From: DATBGZ01 sp963803115
Lineage (GTDB): Bacteria; Actinomycetota; Actinomycetes; Mycobacteriales; Micromonosporaceae
DNA: 64,000 nucleotides
Assembly: GCA_963803115.1 (NCBI GenBank)
Contig: CAWDLN010000027.1
Coordinates: 145,782-209,781 of the forward strand
Reading direction: 5' to 3'
The position numbers were made by a program, and so were the translations under genes. This document shows positions 38,323-47,399 of the stretch, piece after piece. Below the pieces are notes generated by a model. That model was not told the origin of the DNA and ran no database searches. It saw nothing but the letters and a program-made list of their open reading frames with translations. How positions within the stretch are numbered: position 1 is the stretch's first letter; each line of letters begins with the position of its first letter.

Positions 38323-39528
38323 ATGGCCCAACGCGTGATCAGCCCCAGCGGGCGAGGATTCCTGCTACTCGACTCGCACCCGACGGGCTGCATGCGGACG
38401 GTTGACGAGATGCGCGTCCAGGTGCCGCCGGCGCAGGCCCCCTATGCACGTCCGGTCGCGCTCGTGATCGGATCGAGTTCCGGCTATGGGCTCGCTGCGA
38501 CCATCGCGGGCTTGGTCCGGTACGGCATCAACGGCGTGGGCGTCGCATTGGAGCGGCCGCCGGGACGGCGTACGGCGACGGCCGGTTGGTACCGCACGAT
38601 CGCGACCGCCGCCCTCGCCGCCGAGCTGGGCAGCGACTTCACATTCGTCAATGCCGACGCGTTCGCCGACACGACCAAGGAGGAAGTGCTCGACCTCACG
38701 GCCCGCCGATTCGGCGGGCTTGACTACCTGGTCTACAGTGTCGCGGCGCCCCGACGCACCGACCCCCGGTCGGGTCAGACGTACCAGTCGGTCATCAAAA
38801 CCCTCGGCTCGCCGACGACCACCCGGACGCTGGAGTTCGACGGCGACGGCGTGCCGGTCTTGCGTGACCTCACGGTCGAACCCGCGACCTCCGACGAGAC
38901 CGCCGCGACCGTCCAGGTCATGGGTGGCGACGACTGGGGACGATGGATCACCGCACTGCAGGAGCGAGGCCTGCTCCGCGCCGGCTTCAGCACGGTCGCG
39001 TTGTCCTACATCGGCTCCAGTCTGACCAGCGCGATCTATCGGGATGGCACGATCGGCGCCGCGAAGGAGCACCTGGAACGGACCGCACTGCACCTCGCCG
39101 ATCGACTCGCACCGGTGAGCGGCAGGGCGCTGACCTCGGTAAACGGCGCGGCCGTCACCCAGGCATCGACCGCGATCCCCGGAATCGCACTCTATGTCAG
39201 TCTGCTGCGGGCGGCGCTTGGTCCCGCGATGCAGTCGCCGATTGAGCAGTCGGTCCGCCTCTGGGATCAGCTCACCGGACAAGGGCCCATGGATCTCGAT
39301 GCGCAGGGGCGGCTGCGATTGGACCGATGGGAACTCGCCGGCGGCGTCCAGGCCGACGTGGCGCGGCGGTGGCGCTCGGTGACGCCGGAGACGCTCGTCT
39401 CACTCGCCGATGTCGACTGGTTCCAGAGTCAGTTTCGAGCCTTGTACGGATTCGAGGTGCCGGGTGTCGACTACGATCGCCCGACCGATCCAGACCTCGA
39501 CTGGCCGGCGGGCGACCGTCCACATTGA
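38323..39528 (+). CDS. fabV: Trans-2-enoyl-ACP/CoA reductase FabV
   Basis: 401 residues. FabV features: SHPTGC near the N-terminus, nucleotide-binding VIGSSSGYGLAATIA, YSVAAPRRTDP, and the Tyr-x8-Lys active site in IYRDGTIGAAKEH (Tyr239, Lys248). It reduces the enoyl intermediate with NADH, the last step of each fatty acid elongation cycle, and is insensitive to triclosan in species where it has been studied. No fabI lies in the window. ATG 38323 has only a weak ribosome binding site. Confidence 0.93.
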   Translation: MAQRVISPSGRGFLLLDSHPTGCMRTVDEMRVQVPPAQAPYARPVALVIGSSSGYGLAATIAGLVRYGINGVGVALERPPGRRTATAGWYRTIATAALAAELGSDFTFVNADAFADTTKEEVLDLTARRFGGLDYLVYSVAAPRRTDPRSGQTYQSVIKTLGSPTTTRTLEFDGDGVPVLRDLTVEPATSDETAATVQVMGGDDWGRWITALQERGLLRAGFSTVALSYIGSSLTSAIYRDGTIGAAKEHLERTALHLADRLAPVSGRALTSVNGAAVTQASTAIPGIALYVSLLRAALGPAMQSPIEQSVRLWDQLTGQGPMDLDAQGRLRLDRWELAGGVQADVARRWRSVTPETLVSLADVDWFQSQFRALYGFEVPGVDYDRPTDPDLDWPAGDRPH

Positions 39529-39611
39529 GCGCAATCGGTGTCCGGTACCGCTTCGGGGCTGGACGTCTTCCTGACTGCGGGTCGCTCGTGCCGGAAATAG
39601 CCTCGTCGGAC

Positions 39612-40304
39612 ATGCGCCGTATATCTATTGCCGCCCCTTTGACCGTCCTAGGTCTGCTGCTCGCCGCCAGCGGGTGTGCCAATTCCCCAGCCACCCCTTC
39701 GTCAGAACCCTCGGCGGACGCCGGTCTCGGCACGGCAACCGAGACACCCGCCGCCACCGCCACGACCGGTGGGCCCGGCCCGGGAACCGCTACCACCACG
39801 GCCTCGACTGTGCAGTGGCCATCGCCGCTGGACTGCATCAGCTACAACCCGAATGCCATCGCCGTGAACTACGCCGCTGGCGTGTGGGCGGTGAAGGAGA
39901 ACCAGAACGAGATCGTGCGCGTCTACGGTGGGCCGAGCGACAACGTCGGGCAGAAGGCCCTGGCTTTGGCGAAGCGGTACCGCCAAGTGTGCTTCATCGG
40001 ACGCGGAAACTACCGCGACGACAAGGATGCGTACATCTTCGAGTACTGGCGCAACCCTTCTGGAATCAACACCACGATCCCGGACTCGGAGGACGACTGC
40101 TCCCCGTACAACCGCAACAATCTCACCGTCGAGGACATGGGCAGCGGCTACGGATGGCGAGTCAAGGACCACGATCACCCGCTGCAGGTGTTCGACAACG
40201 AATCAGATGCGAAGAACGGCAAGATCGTGCTCCTCAAGTACAACCAGATCTGCACCGTCCCCTCCGAAAACGGCGACGTCCCCGCCGACATTACTTACTC
40301 CTGA
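39612..40304 (+). CDS. Secreted lipoprotein with a duplicated domain
   Basis: 230 residues from ATG 39612. Signal peptide ending in lipobox LAASGC (Cys22), a Thr/Ala/Pro-rich linker (about 23-70), then two related modules. The first begins DCISYNPNAIAVNYAAG and contains QVCFIGRGN; the second begins DCSPYNRNNLTVEDMGSGYG and contains QICTVPSEN. Each has a Cys near both ends, probably a disulfide. The module occurs in many secreted bacterial proteins of unknown role. A hairpin element follows the gene. Confidence 0.85.
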   Translation: MRRISIAAPLTVLGLLLAASGCANSPATPSSEPSADAGLGTATETPAATATTGGPGPGTATTTASTVQWPSPLDCISYNPNAIAVNYAAGVWAVKENQNEIVRVYGGPSDNVGQKALALAKRYRQVCFIGRGNYRDDKDAYIFEYWRNPSGINTTIPDSEDDCSPYNRNNLTVEDMGSGYGWRVKDHDHPLQVFDNESDAKNGKIVLLKYNQICTVPSENGDVPADITYS

Positions 40305-40340
40305 TCACGGCACCCATGCCGTACCACCGTTCCCTACGTC

Positions 40341-40400
40341 GGTGACCTTGGCCGAATGCGCGTGGTTCGATCTCCGGCCGCGCGCATTCGGCCAAGGTCG
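40341..40400. repeat. 60 bp hairpin element, copy 1
   Basis: A perfect 19 bp inverted repeat: GACCTTGGCCGAATGCGCG at 40344-40362 and its complement at 40381-40399, loop 18 bases. It is 53 of 60 bases identical to 41511-41570. It lies 36 bp after a lipoprotein stop, so it could serve as terminator, but its duplication suggests a REP-like element. Confidence 0.8.
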
Positions 40401-40419
40401 CTGCGCGTTAAGCGGCCCG

Positions 40420-40438
40420 AAACTAACACCGTCAGTTT
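40420..40438. promoter_or_regulatory. Second copy of the TetR-type operator
   Basis: AAACTAACACCGTCAGTTT, matching 17 of 19 positions with the complement of the operator at 17808-17826. It lies 49 bp upstream of the propeller lipoprotein start at 40487, between it and hairpin copy 1. Confidence 0.5.
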
Positions 40439-40486
40439 TTCGACGGTAGGCGCACGAATCCCGTCGTTGGCCATACCTTCGCCGCC

Positions 40487-41496
40487 ATGACACCTCTCAG
40501 CAAGGTCGCTGCGATCGCCGCCAGCCTCGTAGCGCTCGTCTCCTTGACCGCCTGCGGTGCAACCCCACCGAGCGACGCTCCGTCCGCGGGCGCCTCCGAT
40601 TCCGCGACGGCTTCCACAACGCCTTCCACGACGTCGACAGCGACCGCGGCTGCGGCAACGACCACACCCGCTCCCGTTGCTGGCGCGAACATCGACGACA
40701 CCCTTTGCTTCCTCGGCGTCGGTGCGGCCGGTGGCATCTACTACCTACACAACAATGCACTGACACTGGCGATCTCGGATGCGAGCTTCGGGTTCTTTCA
40801 GAGCGCCACGATGTCGCCCGACGGAAAGCGACTCGCATGGATTCTGGCTGACTCGGCCGGCGGCACTGGGCAGCTGCGGGTTCAGACGTACGGCGCCGGT
40901 TCGGTCACCATCGGACCCACCACGATTAGCAACGCGTACACGCCACAATGGTCGGCCGATAGCACCAGCGTGATCGTGGCGTATGGCGCCTCCGGCTGGG
41001 TCGCCTCAATGTGACGACCGGAGCGATCACGCCGACGCCGTCGGCCAGCGGCTGCTGCTTCGGTGTGTTCTCGCCCGATGGTGCGTACGCGATACTCCGC
41101 AACGGACTGAACACGAGCATCGTGCACGCCGACGGCTCCGGTCCGGTGCCGGCGAAAGCTCCGGCGGGTCAGGTTTTCACCCAGGTCCAGAGCCTGTCGC
41201 CGGACGGGCGGCACGTTATCGCCCTCCTCCGCTCCGCCGGATCACCCGGCGGTGACGCGGGCCGCTCACTCGGCGCCAACGCGATCGTCGACACGGTCAC
41301 CGGCGCGTACGTTCCGATCGCCGACGGCGGCGAGCTCCGAGGCGGCTTCTACCGAGCGGACGGCAATGCCGTGCTCCGGGTGATAGTCGGCGGCGCGGAC
41401 CGGGTGCGGCTCGTCTCACCCGCAGGCGCGGTCCTCGACGAGGTCATCATCCCGCCCGCCGCGGTCAACCACCTGCTGCTCGGATACGCACCCTGA
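40487..41496 (+). CDS. Lipoprotein with beta-propeller repeats (one frameshift)
   Basis: Signal peptide and lipobox (LVSLTACGATPP) are followed by a Thr/Ala linker and TolB/WD-like blades: SATMSPDGKRLAWILAD, YTPQWSADSTSVIVAYG, GVFSPDGAYAILRNG, SLSPDGRHVIALLR. A single frameshift near 40995 joins GASGWV to RLNVTTGAITP; the two halves clearly belong together. Corrected length is about 336 residues. Probably extracellular binding; ligand unknown. Confidence 0.8.
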
Positions 41497-41510
41497 TCTG
41501 CGCCGCATGC

Positions 41511-41570
41511 GGTGACCTTGGACGAATGCGCGTGGTTCGATCTCCGACCATGCGCATTTGACCAAGATCG
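41511..41570. repeat. 60 bp hairpin element, copy 2
   Basis: 88 percent identical to copy 1 at 40341-40400. Its arms (41514-41535 and 41548-41569) have diverged to 18 of 22 paired positions. It lies 14 bp after the propeller lipoprotein stop. Confidence 0.8.
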
Positions 41571-41668
41571 GCGAACCAATGACGCCGCCGGTTTTGCGGA
41601 AGCGCCCCAGAGCCTCCCCTCCGCCGGTCGCCAGGATCGGATGACCGCCCACTGTGGACAGCGAGTCC

Positions 41669-42433
41669 TCAGCCTGCGACGGGCTCCCATCCGGTGAGGA
41701 TCGACATCAGCAGGGCGCGGACGTCGTCGTGAAGAACCGTTCCCGGCCGCCACGTGCAGGCGACGCCAACGCCGACGACTTGACCCGTGCGGAAGAGCAT
41801 GTGCACGGACTCGACGACGGCCGCGAGGCTCGGGCCGCCGGGCGCTGGATACCTGACGTCCGGAAGTTCGGCCGGGTCCACCACGTCCAGGTCGAGATGA
41901 AGGTAGAGCGGGCCCGCTGGGAGCTCGCCCGGTGACAGGTCCGCAAGGGCAAGGCGGCGCATAGGGGACCGCGAAAGAAATTCGATCTCGGGCGGGTCGA
42001 GGTCGCGTGCATCCACCAATACAACGCGGTGCTCTGCGATCGGCCGCAGTCCCAGCGGTGCGGCGACGAGTTCCGGGCGGTATCCGACGAGCAGCCGAAG
42101 GGGCATGCCGCCGAGGAACCCCGACGTTGTCGTCTCCATGGTCTGGACGTCGCCGTGCGCGTCGAACCAGACGATGCCCGGGTCGAGTCCGGCGCGTTGC
42201 AGACCGGCGACGGTACCCAACGCGACCGTGCAATCGCCGGAAATCACCGCCGGGCGGCCGGCTCGCGCGAGCACAGCGGCCACCGCGGCGGCGACCGACT
42301 CGTACAGCGGAAGCAGCGGCGCCCAGCCGGCCTCGTCCGCCATGTCCGCCTGCACGATGACGTCCAGCGGGAGGATGAAGTCGACATCGGGTTCATGACG
42401 CGTGAGGAAATACGGCACACCGATCCTGGTCAC
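41669..42433 (-). CDS. Ureohydrolase (arginase/agmatinase-like) protein
   Basis: 255 residues from GTG 42433. Metal-site motifs WFDAHGDVQT (Asp91, His93, Asp95) and LHLDLDVVDP are intact. The first motif, GGDHS in classical arginases, reads SGDCT, so the first metal-ligand His is Cys68. This may mean a different metal or substrate; related actinobacterial proteins with GDC exist as far as I recall. No arginine pathway gene is nearby. Confidence 0.85.
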   Translation of the reverse strand: MTRIGVPYFLTRHEPDVDFILPLDVIVQADMADEAGWAPLLPLYESVAAAVAAVLARAGRPAVISGDCTVALGTVAGLQRAGLDPGIVWFDAHGDVQTMETTTSGFLGGMPLRLLVGYRPELVAAPLGLRPIAEHRVVLVDARDLDPPEIEFLSRSPMRRLALADLSPGELPAGPLYLHLDLDVVDPAELPDVRYPAPGGPSLAAVVESVHMLFRTGQVVGVGVACTWRPGTVLHDDVRALLMSILTGWEPVAG

Positions 42434-42519
42434 GCCGGAAGTCTACGGTTGAGCGGCCGCGCCGAGCCGGGCCGCGGGCTAGATCGAAGGCGGTCAAGTC
42501 GATCAGTGTCCATGACGGC

Positions 42520-42532
42520 TAGCTGACAGCTA
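42520..42532. promoter_or_regulatory. Palindrome in divergent intergenic region
   Basis: TAGCTG-A-CAGCTA, a perfect 13 bp palindrome between the ureohydrolase-like gene and the glycoside hydrolase lipoprotein; a possible operator. Confidence 0.4.
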
Positions 42533-42538
42533 CCGACC

Positions 42539-44248
42539 GTGGGGCCGCACCACTATGGAGTCGTGTTGAGAGCCCGTGGTAGATCCCGGCTCGCGTCAGG
42601 ACTTGCGGGCCTGGTGGCAACCATTTTGGTCGCGGCCGGCTGCACGAAGGCGCCGGCGCCGCAACCGACAACGGGCGCAGCGCCCGGACACGTCATCGCC
42701 GTACGGACGGTGCGGGCCGCGCCAGAGTTCTTCGATACGAGGTCGGGTCAGCGCTTCCTCCCGCGCGGACCCAACTTCCACCGCCTGGCGGTGGAGGATG
42801 GGGTCGTCGTGGACACGCTCTTCGCACCCGGGAGCTACGACCCCAACTGGGTGGACGAACAGCTCACCTCGGTGGCCGGCCTCGGCTACAACGCGATCCG
42901 CACGTCGGTCGACCTGTGCGGACACCATTGCATCGGCAGCGCAAGCGGCGGCCTCGACTCGCGTTTCCTGGACAACATTGCCGATCTCCTCGGCCGGGCG
43001 CGCAGTCATGGCCTGCAGGTCTTCCTCAACTCCAACGATTTGCCGTTGGACGGCGGGTATGTGCCGCGAGTGGAAGCGACCACCGGGGCCGGCTTTGACG
43101 GCTACATGAATTCGCAGTACTTCTCGCCCGTGGCGTACGCCGTGTACCGCGACTACTGGGTCGAGATCGTCAAGGGACTCGTGGACCGCCACGCGGCGCT
43201 GGACGCCGTAGCCGGCTACCAGCTGCGGGGCGAGGCGTTCATCTTCGCCGACAAGCCACCTGTGTCGCGCACCAGCGGGACCGTGACGACGGCCAACGGC
43301 AAGACGTACGACCTTTCCGACGCGGCCGCCCGCCAAGCGATGCTCGACGATGGTCTGCGTTTCTGGCTGGACTCGATTCGCTCGGCGATCCGAGGGGTCG
43401 ACCCGACGGCCTTGGTCGGCGTGGGCGTTTTCGCGCCGAACGATCCAAACCCATGGCGCCCGCCAAGCGACTCGCGCCTGGTGCTGATGCTGCCGATCTG
43501 GGCATCCACATTGGACTTCGTCGACGTTCATGCGTACCCGGGATACATCCCGTTCGATAAGTTAGCCGAGGACCTCCGGCTCGCGAAGGGCGACCAGAGT
43601 AAGCCGGTCATCATGGGCGAGTACGGCGCGTTCACGTTCGCCTTCAGCACGCCCGCAGCCGGCGCCTCGGGCGTGATGGCATGGCAGGTGGCCTCGTGTC
43701 CGTACGGGATCGATGGATGGCTGCACTGGCACTGGCAGGGCGTCAAGGATCATGAGGTTTGGACGGGCACCGACGGCGACAACGTGATCAACCGCGTGCT
43801 CTCGCCGGCGGAGCGACCCGACCCGTGCACCTCGGTCAACCTGCCATACCTCGAGACCAACCTGGCGTTCGGACGGCCGGTCGTCGTCTCGGCCGCTTCC
43901 CCCGGAAAACCGGGTGCGCTCGCGGTCGACGGCGTCGCCTCGACCGGATGGGAGAGCGGAGCCGTCCCGCCCGGGTCGATCGAGGTCCAGCTCGCCGGCC
44001 CGTCGGCGGTGCGCGAAGTACGGCTGATCGTGAACCAGTACCCGTCAGGTCCGACCGTACACAGGCTGTCGTTCCGTGTGGGCGGGCAGTTGCAGGTCGT
44101 GCACACGTTCAGTGGACAGACTCAGATCGGGCAGGTGCTGACCTGGATCCCACCTCAACCCGTGGCCGGCGTCACGGCCGTGCGGGTTGAAACCGTTGCA
44201 TCGCCGTCTTTTGTGGCGTGGTACGAGATCGAGGTGCTCGGCAGCTAG
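42539..44248 (+). CDS. GH-A clan glycoside hydrolase lipoprotein with C-terminal F5/8 (CBM32-like) domain
   Basis: 569 residues from GTG 42539 (GTG 42563 also possible). Lipobox LVAAGC, then a TIM barrel with RFLPRGPNFHRLA, YNAIRTSVDLCG, acid/base Glu232 in GYQLRGEAF and nucleophile Glu361 in VIMGEYGAF, as in GH5-like enzymes. After about residue 445 a jelly-roll module (NLAFGRPVVVSAA, GWESG, EVRLIVNQYPSGPTV) resembles the coagulation factor 5/8 type C fold, likely binding sugar. It should act at the cell surface on a polysaccharide. Confidence 0.85.
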   Translation: MGPHHYGVVLRARGRSRLASGLAGLVATILVAAGCTKAPAPQPTTGAAPGHVIAVRTVRAAPEFFDTRSGQRFLPRGPNFHRLAVEDGVVVDTLFAPGSYDPNWVDEQLTSVAGLGYNAIRTSVDLCGHHCIGSASGGLDSRFLDNIADLLGRARSHGLQVFLNSNDLPLDGGYVPRVEATTGAGFDGYMNSQYFSPVAYAVYRDYWVEIVKGLVDRHAALDAVAGYQLRGEAFIFADKPPVSRTSGTVTTANGKTYDLSDAAARQAMLDDGLRFWLDSIRSAIRGVDPTALVGVGVFAPNDPNPWRPPSDSRLVLMLPIWASTLDFVDVHAYPGYIPFDKLAEDLRLAKGDQSKPVIMGEYGAFTFAFSTPAAGASGVMAWQVASCPYGIDGWLHWHWQGVKDHEVWTGTDGDNVINRVLSPAERPDPCTSVNLPYLETNLAFGRPVVVSAASPGKPGALAVDGVASTGWESGAVPPGSIEVQLAGPSAVREVRLIVNQYPSGPTVHRLSFRVGGQLQVVHTFSGQTQIGQVLTWIPPQPVAGVTAVRVETVASPSFVAWYEIEVLGS

Positions 44249-44326
44249 CAAGCGCAAAGCCATCCAACGCCAAGCGGCGCGGACCCCATACTGTCCTTGA
44301 AACGTATGGCGCCACGGGGGGCGGAG

Positions 44327-44723
44327 ATGCTCACTGACTTCTATATCGCATTCGCGACGGTGTGCTTCACACTGCTCGGCCTCTGGATCATCGTCGTCCA
44401 GACTCGTCATGCGGAGTGGCGTCAACTCTCCATCTACCGGCGTCGGGCGTACGGCGTCGCATTGCATTTCTCGGTGCCCGGGCTCATGGGCCTGCTCTCG
44501 CTCATCGATCCGGAGAGCACGACCTTGTGGAGGATCTCATTCGCGATCGCAGCCGCCGCGGGGGCCGTCGTGCTCGTCCTCGTTCGCGGTCCGGCGCATT
44601 TCGGCTCCGCCCGTGCGCGTCGAGGCGGTCTTACTCACGGCCCTCGTGTTCCTCGGCGTCAACGTCGCCTGGCTTCTGCTATTTGACGAAACACCATCGT
44701 CCATGCACGCGTCGCGGCGATAG
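44327..44723 (+). CDS. Small four-helix membrane protein (one frameshift)
   Basis: ATG 44327 follows GGGGGGCGGAG. Helices: FYIAFATVCFTLLGLWIIVV, YGVALHFSVPGLMGLLSLI, ISFAIAAAAGAVVLVLV; then a frameshift near 44605 leads to VRVEAVLLTALVFLGVNVAW, a fourth helix, ending SMHASRR. Without the shift the frame ends at 44686 in an unlikely Arg-rich tail. Family not recognised. Confidence 0.7.
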
Positions 44724-44843
44724 ACCATACCCGCGACTCCCCACGTTGTGTTGGCTGGGAGGACGTCATAGTGTCAGGGGCTGCGCCGGTTTCGGGCCTG
44801 ACATGCGCCGGCGCGGACCAGTAACGCGAATGAATGGACTCTC

Positions 44844-47309
44844 ATGGACACAGTGCCCAGCCTGACCAAAGTCGAGGCGGAAGAGCGCTCTGGGCTGCTC
44901 GACGTCATCCGGTACGACATCCACGTCGACCTCACGGACATGCTCGAGGGAACAGACTTTCGAGCGGTGTCCACCGTCCGTTTCTCGTGCCGCGCACCTG
45001 GCTCGTCGACCTTCGTCGACGCGGCTTTCGACGTGGTATCGGCAACGCTCAACGGCGTCCCCATCGGCGCAGACCAGATCTCAGCCGGACGGATCACGCT
45101 GACCGACCTGGCCGACGACAACGTCCTGATCGTGGAGTCGGTGCAGTCGGAGACCTCGGCCGGCACACGGGCCCACCGATCCGTGGACCCGTCCGACAAC
45201 GAGGTCTATGTCTGGACGACATTCGAGCCCGACGAAGCCAGGTACGCCTGGGCCTGCTTCGACCAGCCCGATCTCAAGGCACCACACGCCTTCACGGTCG
45301 TGGCACCCGGTGGATGGACGGTGGTCAGCAACACCGGCGACCCGGTCGTGACGCCCCACGACCGCGGCCGGCGGTGGCAGTTCCCCGACACGCCTGCGCT
45401 GTCCACATACGTCCCCGTCATCAATGCCGGGCCGTTCCATGAGATCCGCTCCGAGCGCGATGGCTTCGACCTCGGACTGCTGTGCCGTCGCTCACTCGCC
45501 CAGTTCCTCGAGCGGGACGCCGAGGAGCTCTTCGAGCTCACGGCCCTGGGGCTGACGTTCTACGGCGACCGCTTCGGCCTCCCGTTCCCACAGCAGAAGT
45601 ACGACCAGGTCTTCGTGCCCGACATGGGCGGTGCAATGGAGAACTACGGCTGCGTGACATGGTCCGATGTGTCCGTCTATCGCAGCGCCCCGACGTTCAG
45701 CGACCGGGAACGGCGCGCCATCGTCCTGCTGCACGAGATGGCGCACATGTGGTTCGGCGACATTGTGACGATGAAGTGGTGGGACGACCTCTGGCTCAAC
45801 GAGGCCTTCGCCACGTGGGCCAGCCACTGGGCAGCCGAGGCGGTGACGACCCATTTCAGCGACGCCTGGTCGAGCTTCCTCGCCGGCCGGAAGCTCGCCG
45901 GATACGCCGCCGACATGGCACCCACCACGCACCCGATCCGTCAGCCCGCCGACGACGTTGCCGCGGCCGCCGCCGGCTTCGATGGCATCACCTATCCCAA
46001 GGGTGCGAGCGCGTTGAAACAGCTGTTTGCCTTAGTCGGCGAACAGGCGTGCGTGGCCGGGTTGCGCAGTTATTTCGCGAAGTACGCGTGGGGCAACACC
46101 ACATTGACGGATCTGATGCGGGAACTCGAGCTCGCCAGTGGTCGTGACCTCGCCGGCTGGACCGAGGGCTGGCTCGACACGGCGGGCACCGACCGGCTGT
46201 CGCTCGAGACGTTGAACGACGGCGGCACAGTCCTTCGCGCCGTTGGGCCGAACGGCATTCCGGCGCGCCCACATCGCCTTGACGTTGGTGTATACGACCG
46301 AGGCACGGACGGCGTTTCACTGGTACGCCGGCAACTGGTCGCGCTGGAGTCGACGCGAGACACGACCGACGTGCCCGACGTGGCGAATGCCGCGCTGCTG
46401 CTCGTCAATGACGAAGACCTGACGTTCGCATCCGTACGGCCTGATGCGATGTCGCGTCAGTCCATGTTGGACTCTGTTACTCAGCTGCCGTCGGCGTTGT
46501 CGCGGGCCGTGGTGGTCACGACCGCATGGGACATGCTTGTGTGGGGCGAGCTTGCGGCCACGGACTTCGTCCGCTGTGTGACCGGCGTCTTGGCGAGTGA
46601 GCCGGCGGATAGCCTGATCGAGGACTACCTGGCGTTGGCGGTCGACGCCGCCGACATGTGGTCCTCGGATTCTCATCGCAATGCGTTGCTCGGACAGGTC
46701 GCCGACACCTGCCTCGAGCTGTCGGGGAACCCAACACGCCAGCGTGCAGCGACACGCGCCCTGGCCCAGACCGCGGTCACTGACGAGCACATCGCAGCAT
46801 TGCGGAGCCTTGCCGGTGACGACATCGACCTGCGCTGGCGCGCCCTGACCCGACTGGCCGAGGTTGACTCCGTCGACCCGGCCGAGGTCGACCAGCTCGT
46901 CGCTGACGATCCCGACCCGGACTCCTGGGTGCGGGCGCTCGCCGTCGAGTCGGCTCGCCCCGACCCGACGAAGAAAGAGGCCACCTGGAAGGCGATCACC
47001 GAATCCCGCCGGGTGCCCAGGGGAGCGTTGGCGAGCATCGGCCGCGCGTTCTGGCGCCGGTCGCAGGGCGAGATTCTGGCACCGTACGCCGACCGGTACC
47101 TTCACGCCCTGCCGACCCTGCATCTCGGCGGCATGATCTCGGCGCTCGGGCTGTCCAGCACGCTGTACCCGAAGGCCGGTGTGGGTGCCGATTTTGCGGA
47201 GAAAGCCGTCGCGGCGGCCAAGGGGGCGGGGGTCAGCCCGCCCGTCGCCAAGACGGTGATCGAGCAGACCGACCGGCTCAACCGCATGGTCACGGCGCGA
47301 GCCATCTGA
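44844..47309 (+). CDS. pepN: M1-family aminopeptidase N
   Basis: 821 residues, intact. GAMENYG exopeptidase motif at 263-269, zinc site HEMAH at 297-301 and the third ligand Glu320 in LNEAFATW. The C-terminal ERAP1-like helical domain (from about 500) is complete, ending RLNRMVTARAI. It removes N-terminal residues from peptides in the cytoplasm. ATG 44844 has no strong ribosome binding site. Confidence 0.96.
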   Translation: MDTVPSLTKVEAEERSGLLDVIRYDIHVDLTDMLEGTDFRAVSTVRFSCRAPGSSTFVDAAFDVVSATLNGVPIGADQISAGRITLTDLADDNVLIVESVQSETSAGTRAHRSVDPSDNEVYVWTTFEPDEARYAWACFDQPDLKAPHAFTVVAPGGWTVVSNTGDPVVTPHDRGRRWQFPDTPALSTYVPVINAGPFHEIRSERDGFDLGLLCRRSLAQFLERDAEELFELTALGLTFYGDRFGLPFPQQKYDQVFVPDMGGAMENYGCVTWSDVSVYRSAPTFSDRERRAIVLLHEMAHMWFGDIVTMKWWDDLWLNEAFATWASHWAAEAVTTHFSDAWSSFLAGRKLAGYAADMAPTTHPIRQPADDVAAAAAGFDGITYPKGASALKQLFALVGEQACVAGLRSYFAKYAWGNTTLTDLMRELELASGRDLAGWTEGWLDTAGTDRLSLETLNDGGTVLRAVGPNGIPARPHRLDVGVYDRGTDGVSLVRRQLVALESTRDTTDVPDVANAALLLVNDEDLTFASVRPDAMSRQSMLDSVTQLPSALSRAVVVTTAWDMLVWGELAATDFVRCVTGVLASEPADSLIEDYLALAVDAADMWSSDSHRNALLGQVADTCLELSGNPTRQRAATRALAQTAVTDEHIAALRSLAGDDIDLRWRALTRLAEVDSVDPAEVDQLVADDPDPDSWVRALAVESARPDPTKKEATWKAITESRRVPRGALASIGRAFWRRSQGEILAPYADRYLHALPTLHLGGMISALGLSSTLYPKAGVGADFAEKAVAAAKGAGVSPPVAKTVIEQTDRLNRMVTARAI

Positions 47310-47341
47310 CTGAACCACCACAATGGACGGAGCGTCAGGAG

Positions 47342-47380
47342 GGCGTCCCTCCTATCCCGAATCGGTATAGGAGGGACGCC
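47342..47380. terminator. Perfect 14 bp stem terminator between convergent genes
   Basis: GGCGTCCCTCCTAT (47342-47355) pairs with ATAGGAGGGACGCC (47367-47380), loop of 11 bases, followed by TTCTT. It serves pepN and the converging DUF3068 gene. Confidence 0.85.
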
Positions 47381-47399
47381 TTCTTACACCTGGACCGCG

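Noticed and set aside
41511..41570. Riboswitch or structured RNA
   Set aside because: Simple long hairpin located after a stop codon, not before a gene; duplicated elsewhere, so a repeat/terminator fits better.
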